Below are positions 17,417-25,526 of a stretch of 64,000 bases of DNA, piece by piece (the stretch's first letter is position 1; the number at the start of each line of letters is the position of its first letter). Location: assembly GCA_014361455.1 (NCBI GenBank), contig JACIVP010000004.1:1-64000 (forward strand), in the 5' to 3' direction. The position numbers and the translations under genes are program-made. The notes beneath the pieces are model-generated. The model searched no databases. It saw only the letters and a list, made by a program, of their open reading frames with translations, and was not told the DNA's origin. The DNA comes from Candidatus Methanosuratincola sp. Lineage in GTDB: Archaea > Thermoproteota > Methanomethylicia > Methanomethylicales > Methanomethylicaceae.

Positions 17417-18499
17417 TCATTCGTTTAAGATTACTAATGAACTAGGTTTTACATTTATCCAGAAAGTGCCTTCATTTTTTTGCAGCTGGTTGTCCACAAA
17501 GGCATTTTTAGTTACAACGCTTTTGAGCAGGAATCCGACATCCACCGTAAGTTCAACAAGAGGACCAAGATCAGAAAAGTCAATTATTTTCCCCCTCATG
17601 CAGTTTGGACAAGCGGTGGGGTTTTTTGAGACCATGACCTGATCTGGGCGTATGGCAATTTTGTGCCTTCCTGCAGGCTCTATTCTTCTGTTTGCGCTGC
17701 TGTTTCCCTTGGAACATAAGAGATCCTTTCCGTTCAAAGTGAGCCTTATTATGTCGCCCTCATCCTCAAAACGATCAGGTATTAGGATGTTTTCATAGCC
17801 TAGAAACCGTGCTACGAATTCGGATTTCGGGCTTGAAAAGACATGGTCTATTTTGCCTTTCTGCACAACCCGCCCTCCACTCATTATTGCCACCGACTCA
17901 GCCAGGCTGATCGCCTCAAGTTGGTCATGGGTAACATGAATAAATGACGTTTCCAACTCGCGATGCAGTCTCTTCAGAAGATTCCTCAAGCTCTGCCTTG
18001 CTTCTGCATCTATAGAACTGAATGGCTCATCAAGTAGCATAAGCCGCGGCTTCATCACCAAGCACCTTGCGAGGGCTACTTTTTGCCTTTCTCCGGCGCT
18101 AAGATTCTCCGGTGAGCGCTTTTCCAAATGTACAATGGAAAGCTCGTTCATTGCTTCATCCGACTTTTTCTTTCTCGACGTCTGGTCTATTTTCATCATG
18201 CGGAGCCCGAATTCGATATTCTGCCTGACGTTGAGGTGGGGAAAGAGGGCGCCCCCATGCGGCACGTACCCAAAGCCCCTTTGGAACGGGGGGAGGCTTG
18301 ATATTTCATCGTCATCAGCGAAGATTCTTCCGCGTTTGAGCTTGTTAAATCCCATTATCGTCTCTAGGAGAAGCGTTTTTCCTGCGCCTGAAGGCCCAAG
18401 CAGTGCGAAGTATTCCCTGTCGCCGATCTCGAACTCGATTTCTTCCAGTGAAAATCCATTCCATATGCTAGTCACCTCTTCCAATCTCAGGTGCATCAT
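17417..18499 (-). CDS. wtpC: Tungstate/molybdate ABC transporter ATPase
   Basis: 360-residue ATPase. Walker A GPSGAGKTL (~34-42), signature LSAGERQKVALARC, Walker B LMLLDEPFSSID and H-loop HVTHDQLEA are intact. The C-terminal ~120 residues form a TOBE-type domain as in ModC/WtpC. It powers oxyanion import. The start overlaps the permease stop. Last gene of the wtp operon, transcribed toward korA. Confidence 0.9.
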   Translation of the reverse strand: MMHLRLEEVTSIWNGFSLEEIEFEIGDREYFALLGPSGAGKTLLLETIMGFNKLKRGRIFADDDEISSLPPFQRGFGYVPHGGALFPHLNVRQNIEFGLRMMKIDQTSRKKKSDEAMNELSIVHLEKRSPENLSAGERQKVALARCLVMKPRLMLLDEPFSSIDAEARQSLRNLLKRLHRELETSFIHVTHDQLEAISLAESVAIMSGGRVVQKGKIDHVFSSPKSEFVARFLGYENILIPDRFEDEGDIIRLTLNGKDLLCSKGNSSANRRIEPAGRHKIAIRPDQVMVSKNPTACPNCMRGKIIDFSDLGPLVELTVDVGFLLKSVVTKNAFVDNQLQKNEGTFWINVKPSSLVILNE

Positions 18500-19299
18500 T
18501 ATCGCTCCCTGTTTAAACGTGTGCCACCCATCGTTATTCTCTTGAACACTAAGATGATAACAACCGAAATGCAGATGAGTAGTGCATTAATTGGAAGGGC
18601 CGCCCCTAACCCTTCACTGACGAAGACATCGTTGAGGAAAACCGCTGCTGTTTTTGGGTAATAGGCGAGTATCGCTACAGCGCCAAATTCGCTTATTGCC
18701 CGGGCCCATGAGAGCAGACCGCCTGTGAATATGCCTTTGCTGGCGAGAGGCAATGTAATGTGCATGAATGTCTTGAGGTCGTCTGCCCCCAGGCTTTTGG
18801 CGGCATGCTCTACTGCAATGGGCACAGCAGCGAACGCCTCTTGCGCACTCCTGATCAGGAATGGGGCACTCACAAATGCCATTGCTGCAACTATCCCGTA
18901 TATTGTGTCCACAAACACAATTCCAAAATTTTGCAGAAATCCACCAAACAGCGAGTTCGGTCCCAGGACGGTAAGGATGGCTATTCCTGCAGCATTGTGT
19001 GGGATAAGTATTGGCAAATCGATGAGCGCGTCGACGAATGACTTACCGTAAAACTGATAATGACATAGAATGTACGCAAGGGGGATGCCCGTTGCCGCAA
19101 CAGCAAGCGTCGATAGGAATGCCCCATAAAAGCTCATCCAAATCGCGGATGTTGTCCTTGGGTCTGTGATTGCATCATAGATGCTTGCAGAGGCGCCGAT
19201 GACCGTTGTGGCTATCGGGAGTACCAGGAATAGCATTATGCCAAGCCCCAGAAGGCTTGAGGCTATGATGAAAGGCGATCTTATTTTAAGCCAGCTCAT
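18499..19299 (-). CDS. wtpB: Tungstate/molybdate ABC transporter permease
   Basis: About 266 residues from ATG 19299 (MSWLKIRSPF), with six membrane segments and the EAA-type loop EHAAKSLGADDLKTFMHITLPL typical of ModB/WtpB. A longer reading from 19374 overlaps wtpA by 20 nt and adds 25 hydrophilic residues. I prefer the shorter form, which fits the family length, but the longer one would be translationally coupled. Confidence 0.87.
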   Translation of the reverse strand: MSWLKIRSPFIIASSLLGLGIMLFLVLPIATTVIGASASIYDAITDPRTTSAIWMSFYGAFLSTLAVAATGIPLAYILCHYQFYGKSFVDALIDLPILIPHNAAGIAILTVLGPNSLFGGFLQNFGIVFVDTIYGIVAAMAFVSAPFLIRSAQEAFAAVPIAVEHAAKSLGADDLKTFMHITLPLASKGIFTGGLLSWARAISEFGAVAILAYYPKTAAVFLNDVFVSEGLGAALPINALLICISVVIILVFKRITMGGTRLNRER

Positions 19300-19354
19300 A
19301 GTGGCACCATCCGAGAAAACCTCTGCGTTCGCCTCCCTGGCTGCCCAAGTGCCT

Positions 19355-20434
19355 TCATGGTTCTTCTTCAGCATAAGGTTTTAGGGTGGCAGGCAGGCCA
19401 GAGTGATTGTCAGTGTATGCTGGGAAAATGATTGATTGATGCGCCTCGTTGAAGATGTTTTTGCCTTCACCATAGATTATGAATTTCACGAACTCTGCAG
19501 CAAGATCCGGATTTTTGGCATTGGCAGGGATTGTCAACCCATAGTATATTGGTGCGCCAGTGCGATTGAGGCTGATCGTAGCAAATCGTTCGTGTTTATA
19601 GTTCACACTCACGCTCGAATAGTGTTCAGCCATCTCTGGGGATGCTAGGTTGATCTCGTCAGGGAGGAGCATGTATGAGAAATTCTGCTGCTCGGCATTG
19701 CTGAGGTATAGGAAGCAGTAGTCAATTGTGCCCGTCTCAAGCAAAGGAATCAGGTGTATGCTGCTTGATCTTAAATAAACTTTCGGCTCTGGGTTCAGGA
19801 TTTCTGGGACGGTTATGTTGACCTTTTCGCCAACCGTTGTTGTCAAAATTGGTGGATTGAAGTGGAGGGATACAAGCCGATCAAATATTGAAGCATCTCC
19901 ATAATATGATTCGGCAAGCTGCATAGTGATGAGGCACCTATATCCGAGGGCATCAATCATTGGGTTTGGGAAGCCGTACTTCACGTCTGGCCTACTCAGG
20001 ATATTGTACCAGTTGTCAGCTGTTATTTCGGAGGCGTACTTGCTTGTGTTCGTATATGCTAGCACAATGCTGTTCTCTGAAAACCGCAGGTACCAGCTTG
20101 AATAGCTCTGGGTACTCTCCGGAATTTTTGCGACATACATCATTGTTGGTATAAGCGAGTAATCCGCTACCATCAGCAGGTCTGCAGTGTCGCCAAGCTC
20201 AACAACGTGGCGTATCACTTGGATGCTTCCGTGGCCTTCAATTTGGACGTCCACATCAGGGTACAGTGCTTCAAACCTCCCCTCCGCTATACCAAGCGGA
20301 TAGAGCAAACTCGTTGCTGAATAGATCTTTAGAACTTTTTTCTCTTGAGCCGGCGCGCTGGGATTTAAAAAAACAAGGGCCGCTGCCACCAATATCGCAG
20401 CAATTATGGTGACAGCAACAATTTTCTTCTCCAA
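19355..20434 (-). CDS. wtpA: Tungstate/molybdate-binding protein
   Basis: 359-residue extracellular solute-binding protein. An N-terminal hydrophobic anchor (~5-25) lacks a lipobox cysteine. The mature part begins KVLKIYSATSLLYPLGIAEG and carries DLLMVADYSLIP and FGFPNP-like KYGFPNPMIDALGYR, typical of archaeal WtpA/ModA. It captures WO4/MoO4 for WtpBC. The start lies 6 nt after the exported Moco-like gene, so they are co-transcribed. Confidence 0.88.
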   Translation of the reverse strand: MEKKIVAVTIIAAILVAAALVFLNPSAPAQEKKVLKIYSATSLLYPLGIAEGRFEALYPDVDVQIEGHGSIQVIRHVVELGDTADLLMVADYSLIPTMMYVAKIPESTQSYSSWYLRFSENSIVLAYTNTSKYASEITADNWYNILSRPDVKYGFPNPMIDALGYRCLITMQLAESYYGDASIFDRLVSLHFNPPILTTTVGEKVNITVPEILNPEPKVYLRSSSIHLIPLLETGTIDYCFLYLSNAEQQNFSYMLLPDEINLASPEMAEHYSSVSVNYKHERFATISLNRTGAPIYYGLTIPANAKNPDLAAEFVKFIIYGEGKNIFNEAHQSIIFPAYTDNHSGLPATLKPYAEEEP

Positions 20435-20440
20435 AGCTGA

Positions 20441-21490
20441 TCAGCTTCCATTGAAGATCAATTGAATCTCGGCAACACTGCGTATCATCTGATCCTTTGT
20501 CAAGTCTTGGCCGACTAGCCTGAGGGGCCAGTATTTTGTATCCAGTTCAGTGCCGTTCTGCAGGTTTGCAAGAAGGATGTTGTAATTCAGCTTGACAAAG
20601 CTGCTGTTCAAGGATATGGCGAAGCCATCCTCTGCTATAATCATTACATTGTATCCCGTGTCAGCCAAAGTCCTATTGAATGCACGATCCTCATGCTTAT
20701 TGCTGTCATCCACTCTTCCGACAAGGTACCAGAGTGGGATCCCTGTCCAGTTTGTGCCTTTATCATCAACCCAACTTTCGCCATGGCAGTTTACGCCTGA
20801 TTCAAAGGTTGCTCTGTCCATCAATTCCAAAAGCCCATTAACGCCTGTTCCATTCAAGATTAGGGTATACTCCTCGACCGCCGGGCGTAGCTCGATCTTC
20901 ACCACATTCTTTATCCAGTTGTGTCCATCAGTAGTCAGCCCCTCTGGTCCGACATAGACGAGCCTTAGTGGCCCATCACTCGATGGTAATGGGGTGGTGC
21001 CATTGACGAAGTATGCAAGTATTGGCGTCAACGGCTCGTTGTGCGGCACTTCATCGCCTGTCACTGGATCGTAGGTTGTTACATTTCCAACCAGCTCTTC
21101 ATATGAATATGCAAGCGAATACCCATCAGCAGCGGTTACCAAAAGGCTTATGCTTGAATTAAATCCGCCTAGCATTTCACACAGCGTGCTCAATGGGACC
21201 CCTGTGTAGTTGAGAACACGCGAGATACTTCCGGCACTTGTCACAAGTCCTCCTAAAGACGTGTACTGCGGAAGAGTAGCAATATCTGTGGAAGTCAGTA
21301 TTTTTTCAGTGCCATTTAGTGCAACAACCGTTAATGTCATATTAGGCAGAGTTGGTGTTACTGCGGGGGCAGTGCTGGTACTTAGGTACATATATGCGCC
21401 GACACCGACAATTGCCACGATCACTATTAAAACTAAAATGATGACTGTGGTCGAAACACCTTTTTTTGGATTAATTTTATGGTCCGACAT
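20441..21490 (-). CDS. Exported tandem molybdopterin-oxidoreductase-like protein
   Basis: 349 residues: one N-terminal membrane anchor (~12-32), then two related domains (~50-190 and ~205-345). Each resembles the sulfite-oxidase Moco-binding fold: a LTSTDIATLPQY-type start, NYTGVPLSTL / WTGIPLWYLVGR, and a DGY or DGF strand, with GLTTDGHNWIKNVVKIEL ending repeat 1. A cysteine in VNCHGES could be the metal ligand of the second repeat; repeat 1 lacks an equivalent. It heads the wtp operon, so it may bind W/Mo or a pterin cofactor outside the cell. This role is inference. Confidence 0.65.
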   Translation of the reverse strand: MSDHKINPKKGVSTTVIILVLIVIVAIVGVGAYMYLSTSTAPAVTPTLPNMTLTVVALNGTEKILTSTDIATLPQYTSLGGLVTSAGSISRVLNYTGVPLSTLCEMLGGFNSSISLLVTAADGYSLAYSYEELVGNVTTYDPVTGDEVPHNEPLTPILAYFVNGTTPLPSSDGPLRLVYVGPEGLTTDGHNWIKNVVKIELRPAVEEYTLILNGTGVNGLLELMDRATFESGVNCHGESWVDDKGTNWTGIPLWYLVGRVDDSNKHEDRAFNRTLADTGYNVMIIAEDGFAISLNSSFVKLNYNILLANLQNGTELDTKYWPLRLVGQDLTKDQMIRSVAEIQLIFNGS

Positions 21491-21507
21491 AGGTACCTCT
21501 AAAGCAT

Positions 21508-21525
21508 TATATAATTATAAATATA
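21508..21525 (-). promoter_or_regulatory. TATA region of the wtp operon
   Basis: AT-only tract TTTATAATTATATAAT on the minus strand, 18-35 nt upstream of ATG 21490, with GAGGT as ribosome site at 21495-21499. Confidence 0.55.
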
Positions 21526-21652
21526 TCGAAAAAAGTAACATGATGATCTGCCGCTCTTGAAAATTGTTGTTTATGTCGCTTATTTGCATCCGTTACGTCG
21601 GCAAGGCGACCATATAGCTCTGAGATGATGGAGTCATAAAAGTAAGTTGCTT

Positions 21653-21766
21653 GAGACGATAAGACACGACTCCGCTGAGCACTTTGAAAGGCCATGGGGG
21701 TACTGGGTTGACAGCCCATAACTTCCCCTACGGACCGAGTCCGATGATGGGGGAGGGAACCAGCGG
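21653..21766. other. Structured, anti-repeat-like flank of the CRISPR array
   Basis: Several nested pairings are visible: CCGCTG (21672-21677) with CAGCGG (21761-21766), CTTCCCC (21722-21728) with GGGGGAG (21749-21755), and CGGAC/GTCCG (21731-21743). GACTCCGC at 21668-21675 is the exact complement of an 8-nt segment in both CRISPR repeats, with TTGAGAC and TTTGAAA nearby as in the repeat complement. It may be a non-coding RNA or a decayed inverted repeat. Confidence 0.35.
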
Positions 21767-21876
21767 TTTCAATCGTGCGGAGTCTCAAATAAGTAAGGGT
21801 GTTGGGATATCCCCTAGAAAAATGATGATTATCTGGTTTGTTTCAATCGTGCGGAGTCTCAAATAAGTAAGGGTGT
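21766..21876 (-). CRISPR. Orphan mini-CRISPR: two 37-nt repeats, one 37-nt spacer
   Basis: Two identical 37-nt repeats at 21766-21802 and 21840-21876 flank a single 37-nt spacer (21803-21839). On the plus strand the repeat starts GTTTCAATCGTGCGG and ends AAGTAAGGGTGT; its complement ends GATTGAAAC, the usual 3' end of archaeal repeats, so crRNA would be read on the minus strand. A TATA box lies 48 bp beyond the repeat on the expected leader side. No cas genes occur in the window. No further repeat is found at the next or previous 74-bp step. Confidence 0.8.
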
Positions 21877-21923
21877 CTTGAAGGGAAGGCAGCTCTCCAT
21901 CCGGTGCCTGGGCGCCAGCCGCC

Positions 21924-21930
21924 TTATAAG
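21924..21930 (-). promoter_or_regulatory. TATA box in the putative CRISPR leader
   Basis: CTTATAA on the minus strand within the 50 bp before the first minus-strand repeat. It predicts a transcript starting near 21900, about 25 nt before the repeat at 21876. Confidence 0.45.
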
Positions 21931-22205
21931 CAGAATGCCATGACATCTCGTCTCTGGAATTCCAGCCAGTGAAGCCGGAGAGAATTAGGACACAGAAAAG
22001 AGAAAAACCAAAGGAAAAGGTTTGGGGATGACACCAATAATGAGATGGCACTGCAGGCTATGGGTATATTGAACCAGGGAAGCGCAACCCTACGCCTGCC
22101 CTATCTACGATGCAAAGAAAGGGATGTTCTGAGTAAGCTTAACTTGGGTTGATCAGTTTGTGGTTCGAGCGCCTGCAGGGGGTTCCGCTAAAGCCCATTC
22201 ACCGA

Positions 22206-22472
22206 TCAGTCCCCTGTACTCGTGTACTCATGGGCATCCGGGTCGACCCTAGCCATGCAGAAGAACTCGTGCCCCTTGTGGAGCACTCTCTCCGATGCAT
22301 GGAAAGTGACCCTGCAGTCCCTGCACCAGCAGAACTCGGTCTCTGTCTTCGCCTCGAACAATTCACAACCTGACTTATTTTCCGGATGTATCCCTATCTT
22401 CCTCTCACATTCGCCTAAATCATCAAAGAAGTAGTCCGGTTTCCACCATCTGCACTCCTTGCAGCTTCCCAT
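22206..22472 (-). CDS. Small cysteine-rich, probably metal-binding protein
   Basis: 88 residues with eight cysteines. The N-terminal half has SCKECRWWKP, then GECERKIGIHPENKSGCELFE; the second half has CWCRDCRVTFHASE and HKGHEFFC. The spacing suggests two small zinc or iron-sulfur modules. I do not recognise the family. It stands alone between the CRISPR array and the DUF167 gene. Confidence 0.55.
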   Translation of the reverse strand: MGSCKECRWWKPDYFFDDLGECERKIGIHPENKSGCELFEAKTETEFCWCRDCRVTFHASERVLHKGHEFFCMARVDPDAHEYTSTGD

Positions 22473-22579
22473 AAGATCACATGAATAGATTCTTCCTCCA
22501 CTGCTTTTAAGATTTCGAGCGCCATCCGTCCAAAGCTGAATGGAAAGCGATTTATCAACAAAAAGGGTTGTTCCTATCA

Positions 22580-22864
22580 GTGGGTATCTTGAGGGAGACC
22601 AAGGAGGGGCTGATCTTGGAGGTTCTGGTCAAACCTAACGCTAGGCGGGACTCGGTCTCGTTGGAAGGAGACCTAGTTGTTGTGGAGACAAGGGAGAGAG
22701 CGGAGCAGGGGAAGGCCAACCTCTCGGTAATAAAGATGCTCTCTAAGGTGCTAGGCGTGAGCACTTCCTCGGTTGCCATTGTGAGGGGCAGATTCGATCG
22801 GAACAAATCCATTCTGATAAGGGGAACCGGAAGAGAAATCGTTGCAAAGATCGAGGCAAGATAG
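22580..22864 (+). CDS. DUF167 (YggU-family) protein
   Basis: About 94 residues. VKPNARRDSV, ERAEQGKANLSVIKMLSK and RGRFDRNKSILIRG are the hallmark segments of the DUF167 alpha/beta fold. The function is unknown; bacterial and archaeal members are found with varied neighbours. The start is uncertain: GTG 22580 gives the usual N-terminus, while TTG 22568 adds four residues. Confidence 0.85.
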   Translation: MGILRETKEGLILEVLVKPNARRDSVSLEGDLVVVETRERAEQGKANLSVIKMLSKVLGVSTSSVAIVRGRFDRNKSILIRGTGREIVAKIEAR

Positions 22865-22913
22865 AAAAATCAAGATGGTCAAATAGAATAGAAATTATGA
22901 ATTTATGATCAGT

Positions 22914-23134
22914 ATGGGTTTGGCAAAGTACGTCATTAGACGGCTTTTGCACATGATACCACTTATATTCTCGGAATATCCGTAGTTGTCTTCTTTGTCA
23001 TGTATGCCGCTGGTGACCCAATGCAGATAGCTATGATGGGAAATCCGAGCCTAACAGAGGCTCCGGCAGTTCCTAATGGAATACTGCTGCGGGCTGAACG
23101 ATCCCATACCCATGCAATATATACGCTGACTTGA
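22914..23134 (+). pseudogene. Broken N-terminus of a DppB/OppB-type permease
   Basis: ATG 22914 opens MGLAKYVIRRLLHMIPLI, the usual start of peptide ABC permeases, then hits TAG at 22983. The homology continues in another frame with ILGISVVVFFVMYAAGDPMQ, so about one base is missing near 22970. The second frame diverges after GNPSLTEA and stops at 23132-23134. Only ~60 of ~320 family residues remain, so this is a frameshifted, truncated relic. Confidence 0.8.
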
Positions 23135-23447
23135 CCACTTTCTCCTCCTTCTCCTTTGCTTTTTCATCCTTCCTCAGCCTGAGGCATGAAAAAGCTTGCT
23201 GTATGTTACGCTCGATGTGAAGCCCAGATAGCCGCCAAAAATCAGATCAGGAGGAGCCCGCTGAAAAGTAGCGTCACAAGTACAAATGTGTTCAGCGGAT
23301 TCCAACCCAGTAAATATCCCGTTACGGAAATCACGAGATTTGATATTCGGGATTATGAAGTCTGCGATCATGACCAGCACGTTTTAAACCTTCAGGAGAG
23401 ACTATATACCCTTGCTTCTAAATCCTTTTTCGTGCTCAGTGATCTCA
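23135..23447. other. Stretch without a confident gene
   Basis: A minus-strand reading 23242-23334 (GTG start) gives a 30-residue hydrophobic peptide, ISVTGYLLGWNPLNTFVLV onward, with TTTAAA at 23384-23389 at a plausible promoter distance. It could be a one-helix membrane peptide or the relic of a larger membrane protein, as a second frame continues the sequence. The evidence is weak. Confidence 0.25.
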
Positions 23448-24368
23448 ATGTCCAAAGCGAAATCCAGAAAAAAGAAGAAGAACCAGTCCTCGAACAAGGC
23501 AAAGATTATAGGCATCCTGATAATCGCGGCATTGATAGTTTCCACTGTTGGCATGTTTCTCACCGGCGGCGGTGGACTGAAGACGATGCCATTGCCGTCG
23601 GCCCAAAACTTCGTGGCGCATGCTTGGATGTCGTATGTTCCTGATGATGTTTACCATTTTAAGTACTGGAACATGACAAAACTCTCCGCATTTCCGGACC
23701 TCTTTCTTTCTGACGCCGTGCTTTCAATCCCTGATCCTGAGATAACGGTCGAGGTCTCAGAGCTAACCTTCGTGATCGATATAACCGACGATCCGAACAA
23801 TGTCTTCTTCGCCTCAATTCTGGGTGTGGAGGAGCCTGTCAGGGATCGGGTATCCGAGGCCTTGCAGGGGAGCAACATTACGCCGTCCTCCTACTCGTAC
23901 GGGGTCCCGATCTACGAGATCCCGCCGAGCAACGGATCGACCGCCTCCCATGCGTGGCTGTGCATCCACAACTGCTCTCTGCTCTACGGCGAGGGTGAGA
24001 TGACTGCATACGGCGCTTTGGTGGAGTGGATCATCGGGTCTGACCAGTATCTCTTTGATGACGATTCTTGCAAGATCGGTTACCTTTTGGCCACGGGTGG
24101 TGCGGAGAGCTTCGCAGTATCCTATTACAAGGTCGAGGACAACCAGTTCAACATCTCCTGGATCATGAGCGCGGCGGTTGGCACAACTTCGATCGCGAAG
24201 CGCGACGTATTCTCTTTCCCTTCTAGTGAGCTTGCCCATTCCCAGTACTCCTCCGTGGTCGAAAATCTCATAGGCAGTCAGCCAAAAGTCTACTTGTCCG
24301 GGCCTTACATTATCTCTGAAGAGGCATACCCACTCTCGGATATACGTCTCGCGCTGATGAGCCTCTGA
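23448..24368 (+). CDS. Membrane-anchored extracellular protein, unknown function
   Basis: 306 residues from ATG 23448. A basic cytoplasmic N-terminus (KSRKKKKNQSSNKAK) leads into one membrane helix (~20-42). The remaining ~260 residues are extracellular with several NxS/T sites and two close cysteines (CIHNC). An upstream in-frame start at 23412 adds 12 residues without a ribosome site. TATATAC at 23403-23409 lies about 40 bp upstream. I do not recognise a domain. Confidence 0.6.
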   Translation: MSKAKSRKKKKNQSSNKAKIIGILIIAALIVSTVGMFLTGGGGLKTMPLPSAQNFVAHAWMSYVPDDVYHFKYWNMTKLSAFPDLFLSDAVLSIPDPEITVEVSELTFVIDITDDPNNVFFASILGVEEPVRDRVSEALQGSNITPSSYSYGVPIYEIPPSNGSTASHAWLCIHNCSLLYGEGEMTAYGALVEWIIGSDQYLFDDDSCKIGYLLATGGAESFAVSYYKVEDNQFNISWIMSAAVGTTSIAKRDVFSFPSSELAHSQYSSVVENLIGSQPKVYLSGPYIISEEAYPLSDIRLALMSL

Positions 24369-24441
24369 TCCCCATTTTTGCTTTTTCCTTTGCCATCGCA
24401 GAAAAAAGGATATATGCTGATAGTGGCCCTTTGTAACTCTG

Positions 24442-24843
24442 GTGTTTCCATTGCGACAGATGCCCCGCCTCGTCCTCCTAATGATGGTGTTGCAGGCGTT
24501 GCTCGTTGCGGTTGACCTGATATTGCCGTTCTTTTCCCCGTTCTTCGCGCAGTTTGGGACATTCGACTTCTTTGCGGCATACATGTTCGCCGTCCTAGAC
24601 TTAATCCTTATATTCGGTTTTAGATCCGGGGCCAAGTGGATCTGGATCTTTGGGCTGCTCTACAGCGGACTGAATGTAGTGTCGTATGTATACATGTACC
24701 TCGAAAATCCAGTCCTCCTGTACATCATCCCGCTCTTCCTGAGGGTGGTGGTGATGTTCTGCCTGAGGAGCAGGGGAGTGCGCGAGTACTTCGATCTCAT
24801 TGGCGGTGCCGGTAAGAAACCCAAGAAGCCGCTCAAGAGATGA
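24442..24843 (+). CDS. Four-helix membrane protein
   Basis: 133 residues with four membrane segments (~9-30, 36-58, 66-84, 89-108) and a basic C-terminal tail GKKPKKPLKR. A TATA-like GGATATATG at 24407-24415 puts the transcript start close to GTG 24442, so a leaderless GTG is likely; ATG 24460 is the alternative. The 3' end overlaps the convergent topIB partner gene by 11 bp. The family is not recognised. Confidence 0.6.
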   Translation: MFPLRQMPRLVLLMMVLQALLVAVDLILPFFSPFFAQFGTFDFFAAYMFAVLDLILIFGFRSGAKWIWIFGLLYSGLNVVSYVYMYLENPVLLYIIPLFLRVVVMFCLRSRGVREYFDLIGGAGKKPKKPLKR

Positions 24844-25516
24844 GCGGTATTATCTCGGTTTTTATGTAGGAAACGAACTCCGCAGGCTCGACCTCGCTGA
24901 ACGCGGTCACGACACCGTTCCTCGTCACTCCCACCACTATCCCGTACTTCCTGGACTTGAATACCATGTACCAGATCCCCCCTCTCGACGAGTAGTCGGA
25001 GTAGAGAATGGTGTTTGCGAGCCCTGACCCATATAAGGAAAGCTTCTCGACGTTCGGGATGTTTACCCCATCAAAGAATATGACCTTGGTGTCCTCCGGG
25101 TTCTGCTCATGGAACTTCTTCAGGATCTCCGGCTGAATCCTGCTCTCCACTATGCCGCCCACAGAGATGAACAGTATCTTGCTGAGGAGGTTCGCGATAT
25201 TGTTGGCTGCTCTCTTCTTCTCCAGCACGATGAGGAAGATCCTGTTCCCGTCGCTGTAAAAGGTGAAGGGGGACTCGGCAGTCTTTGTCACCACCTTCTC
25301 CCCGTCGCGGTGATGAACAGTGAAGGCATAGTCCTGTGAAAGTATCCCCTCTAGCGAGTCTTGGGTCATGACCAGCCTCGTTATCTCGGTGATGAGCGGG
25401 ATCTTTTCTGCGCCATATTCGAACTCATCTTCCGTCCTGTAGCCCTTCAGCTTCCCAGAGATTGTCTGGATGTCGGTCTCTTCCTTAACAATGAATACTT
25501 TCCCTGCCAAGACCAT
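24833..25516 (-). CDS. Conserved protein of unknown function downstream of topoisomerase IB
   Basis: 227 residues. It opens MVLAGKVFIVKEETDIQTISG and alternates strands and helices, with FYSDGNRIFLIVLEKKRAANNI and IWYMVFKSRKYGIVVGVTRNG. There is no signal peptide or membrane helix. It begins 10 nt after the topIB stop, so the two form an operon. The same pair, in the same order, is found as a decayed duplicate at 16.98-17.24 kb, which argues for a functional link. I cannot assign a function. Confidence 0.65.
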   Translation of the reverse strand: MVLAGKVFIVKEETDIQTISGKLKGYRTEDEFEYGAEKIPLITEITRLVMTQDSLEGILSQDYAFTVHHRDGEKVVTKTAESPFTFYSDGNRIFLIVLEKKRAANNIANLLSKILFISVGGIVESRIQPEILKKFHEQNPEDTKVIFFDGVNIPNVEKLSLYGSGLANTILYSDYSSRGGIWYMVFKSRKYGIVVGVTRNGVVTAFSEVEPAEFVSYIKTEIIPLIS

Positions 25517-25526
25517 AATCCAATCA

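Noticed and set aside
21507-22051. Two minus-strand frames over the CRISPR that share LRLRTIET
   Set aside because: The shared peptide is only the translated repeat; no start sites or domains.
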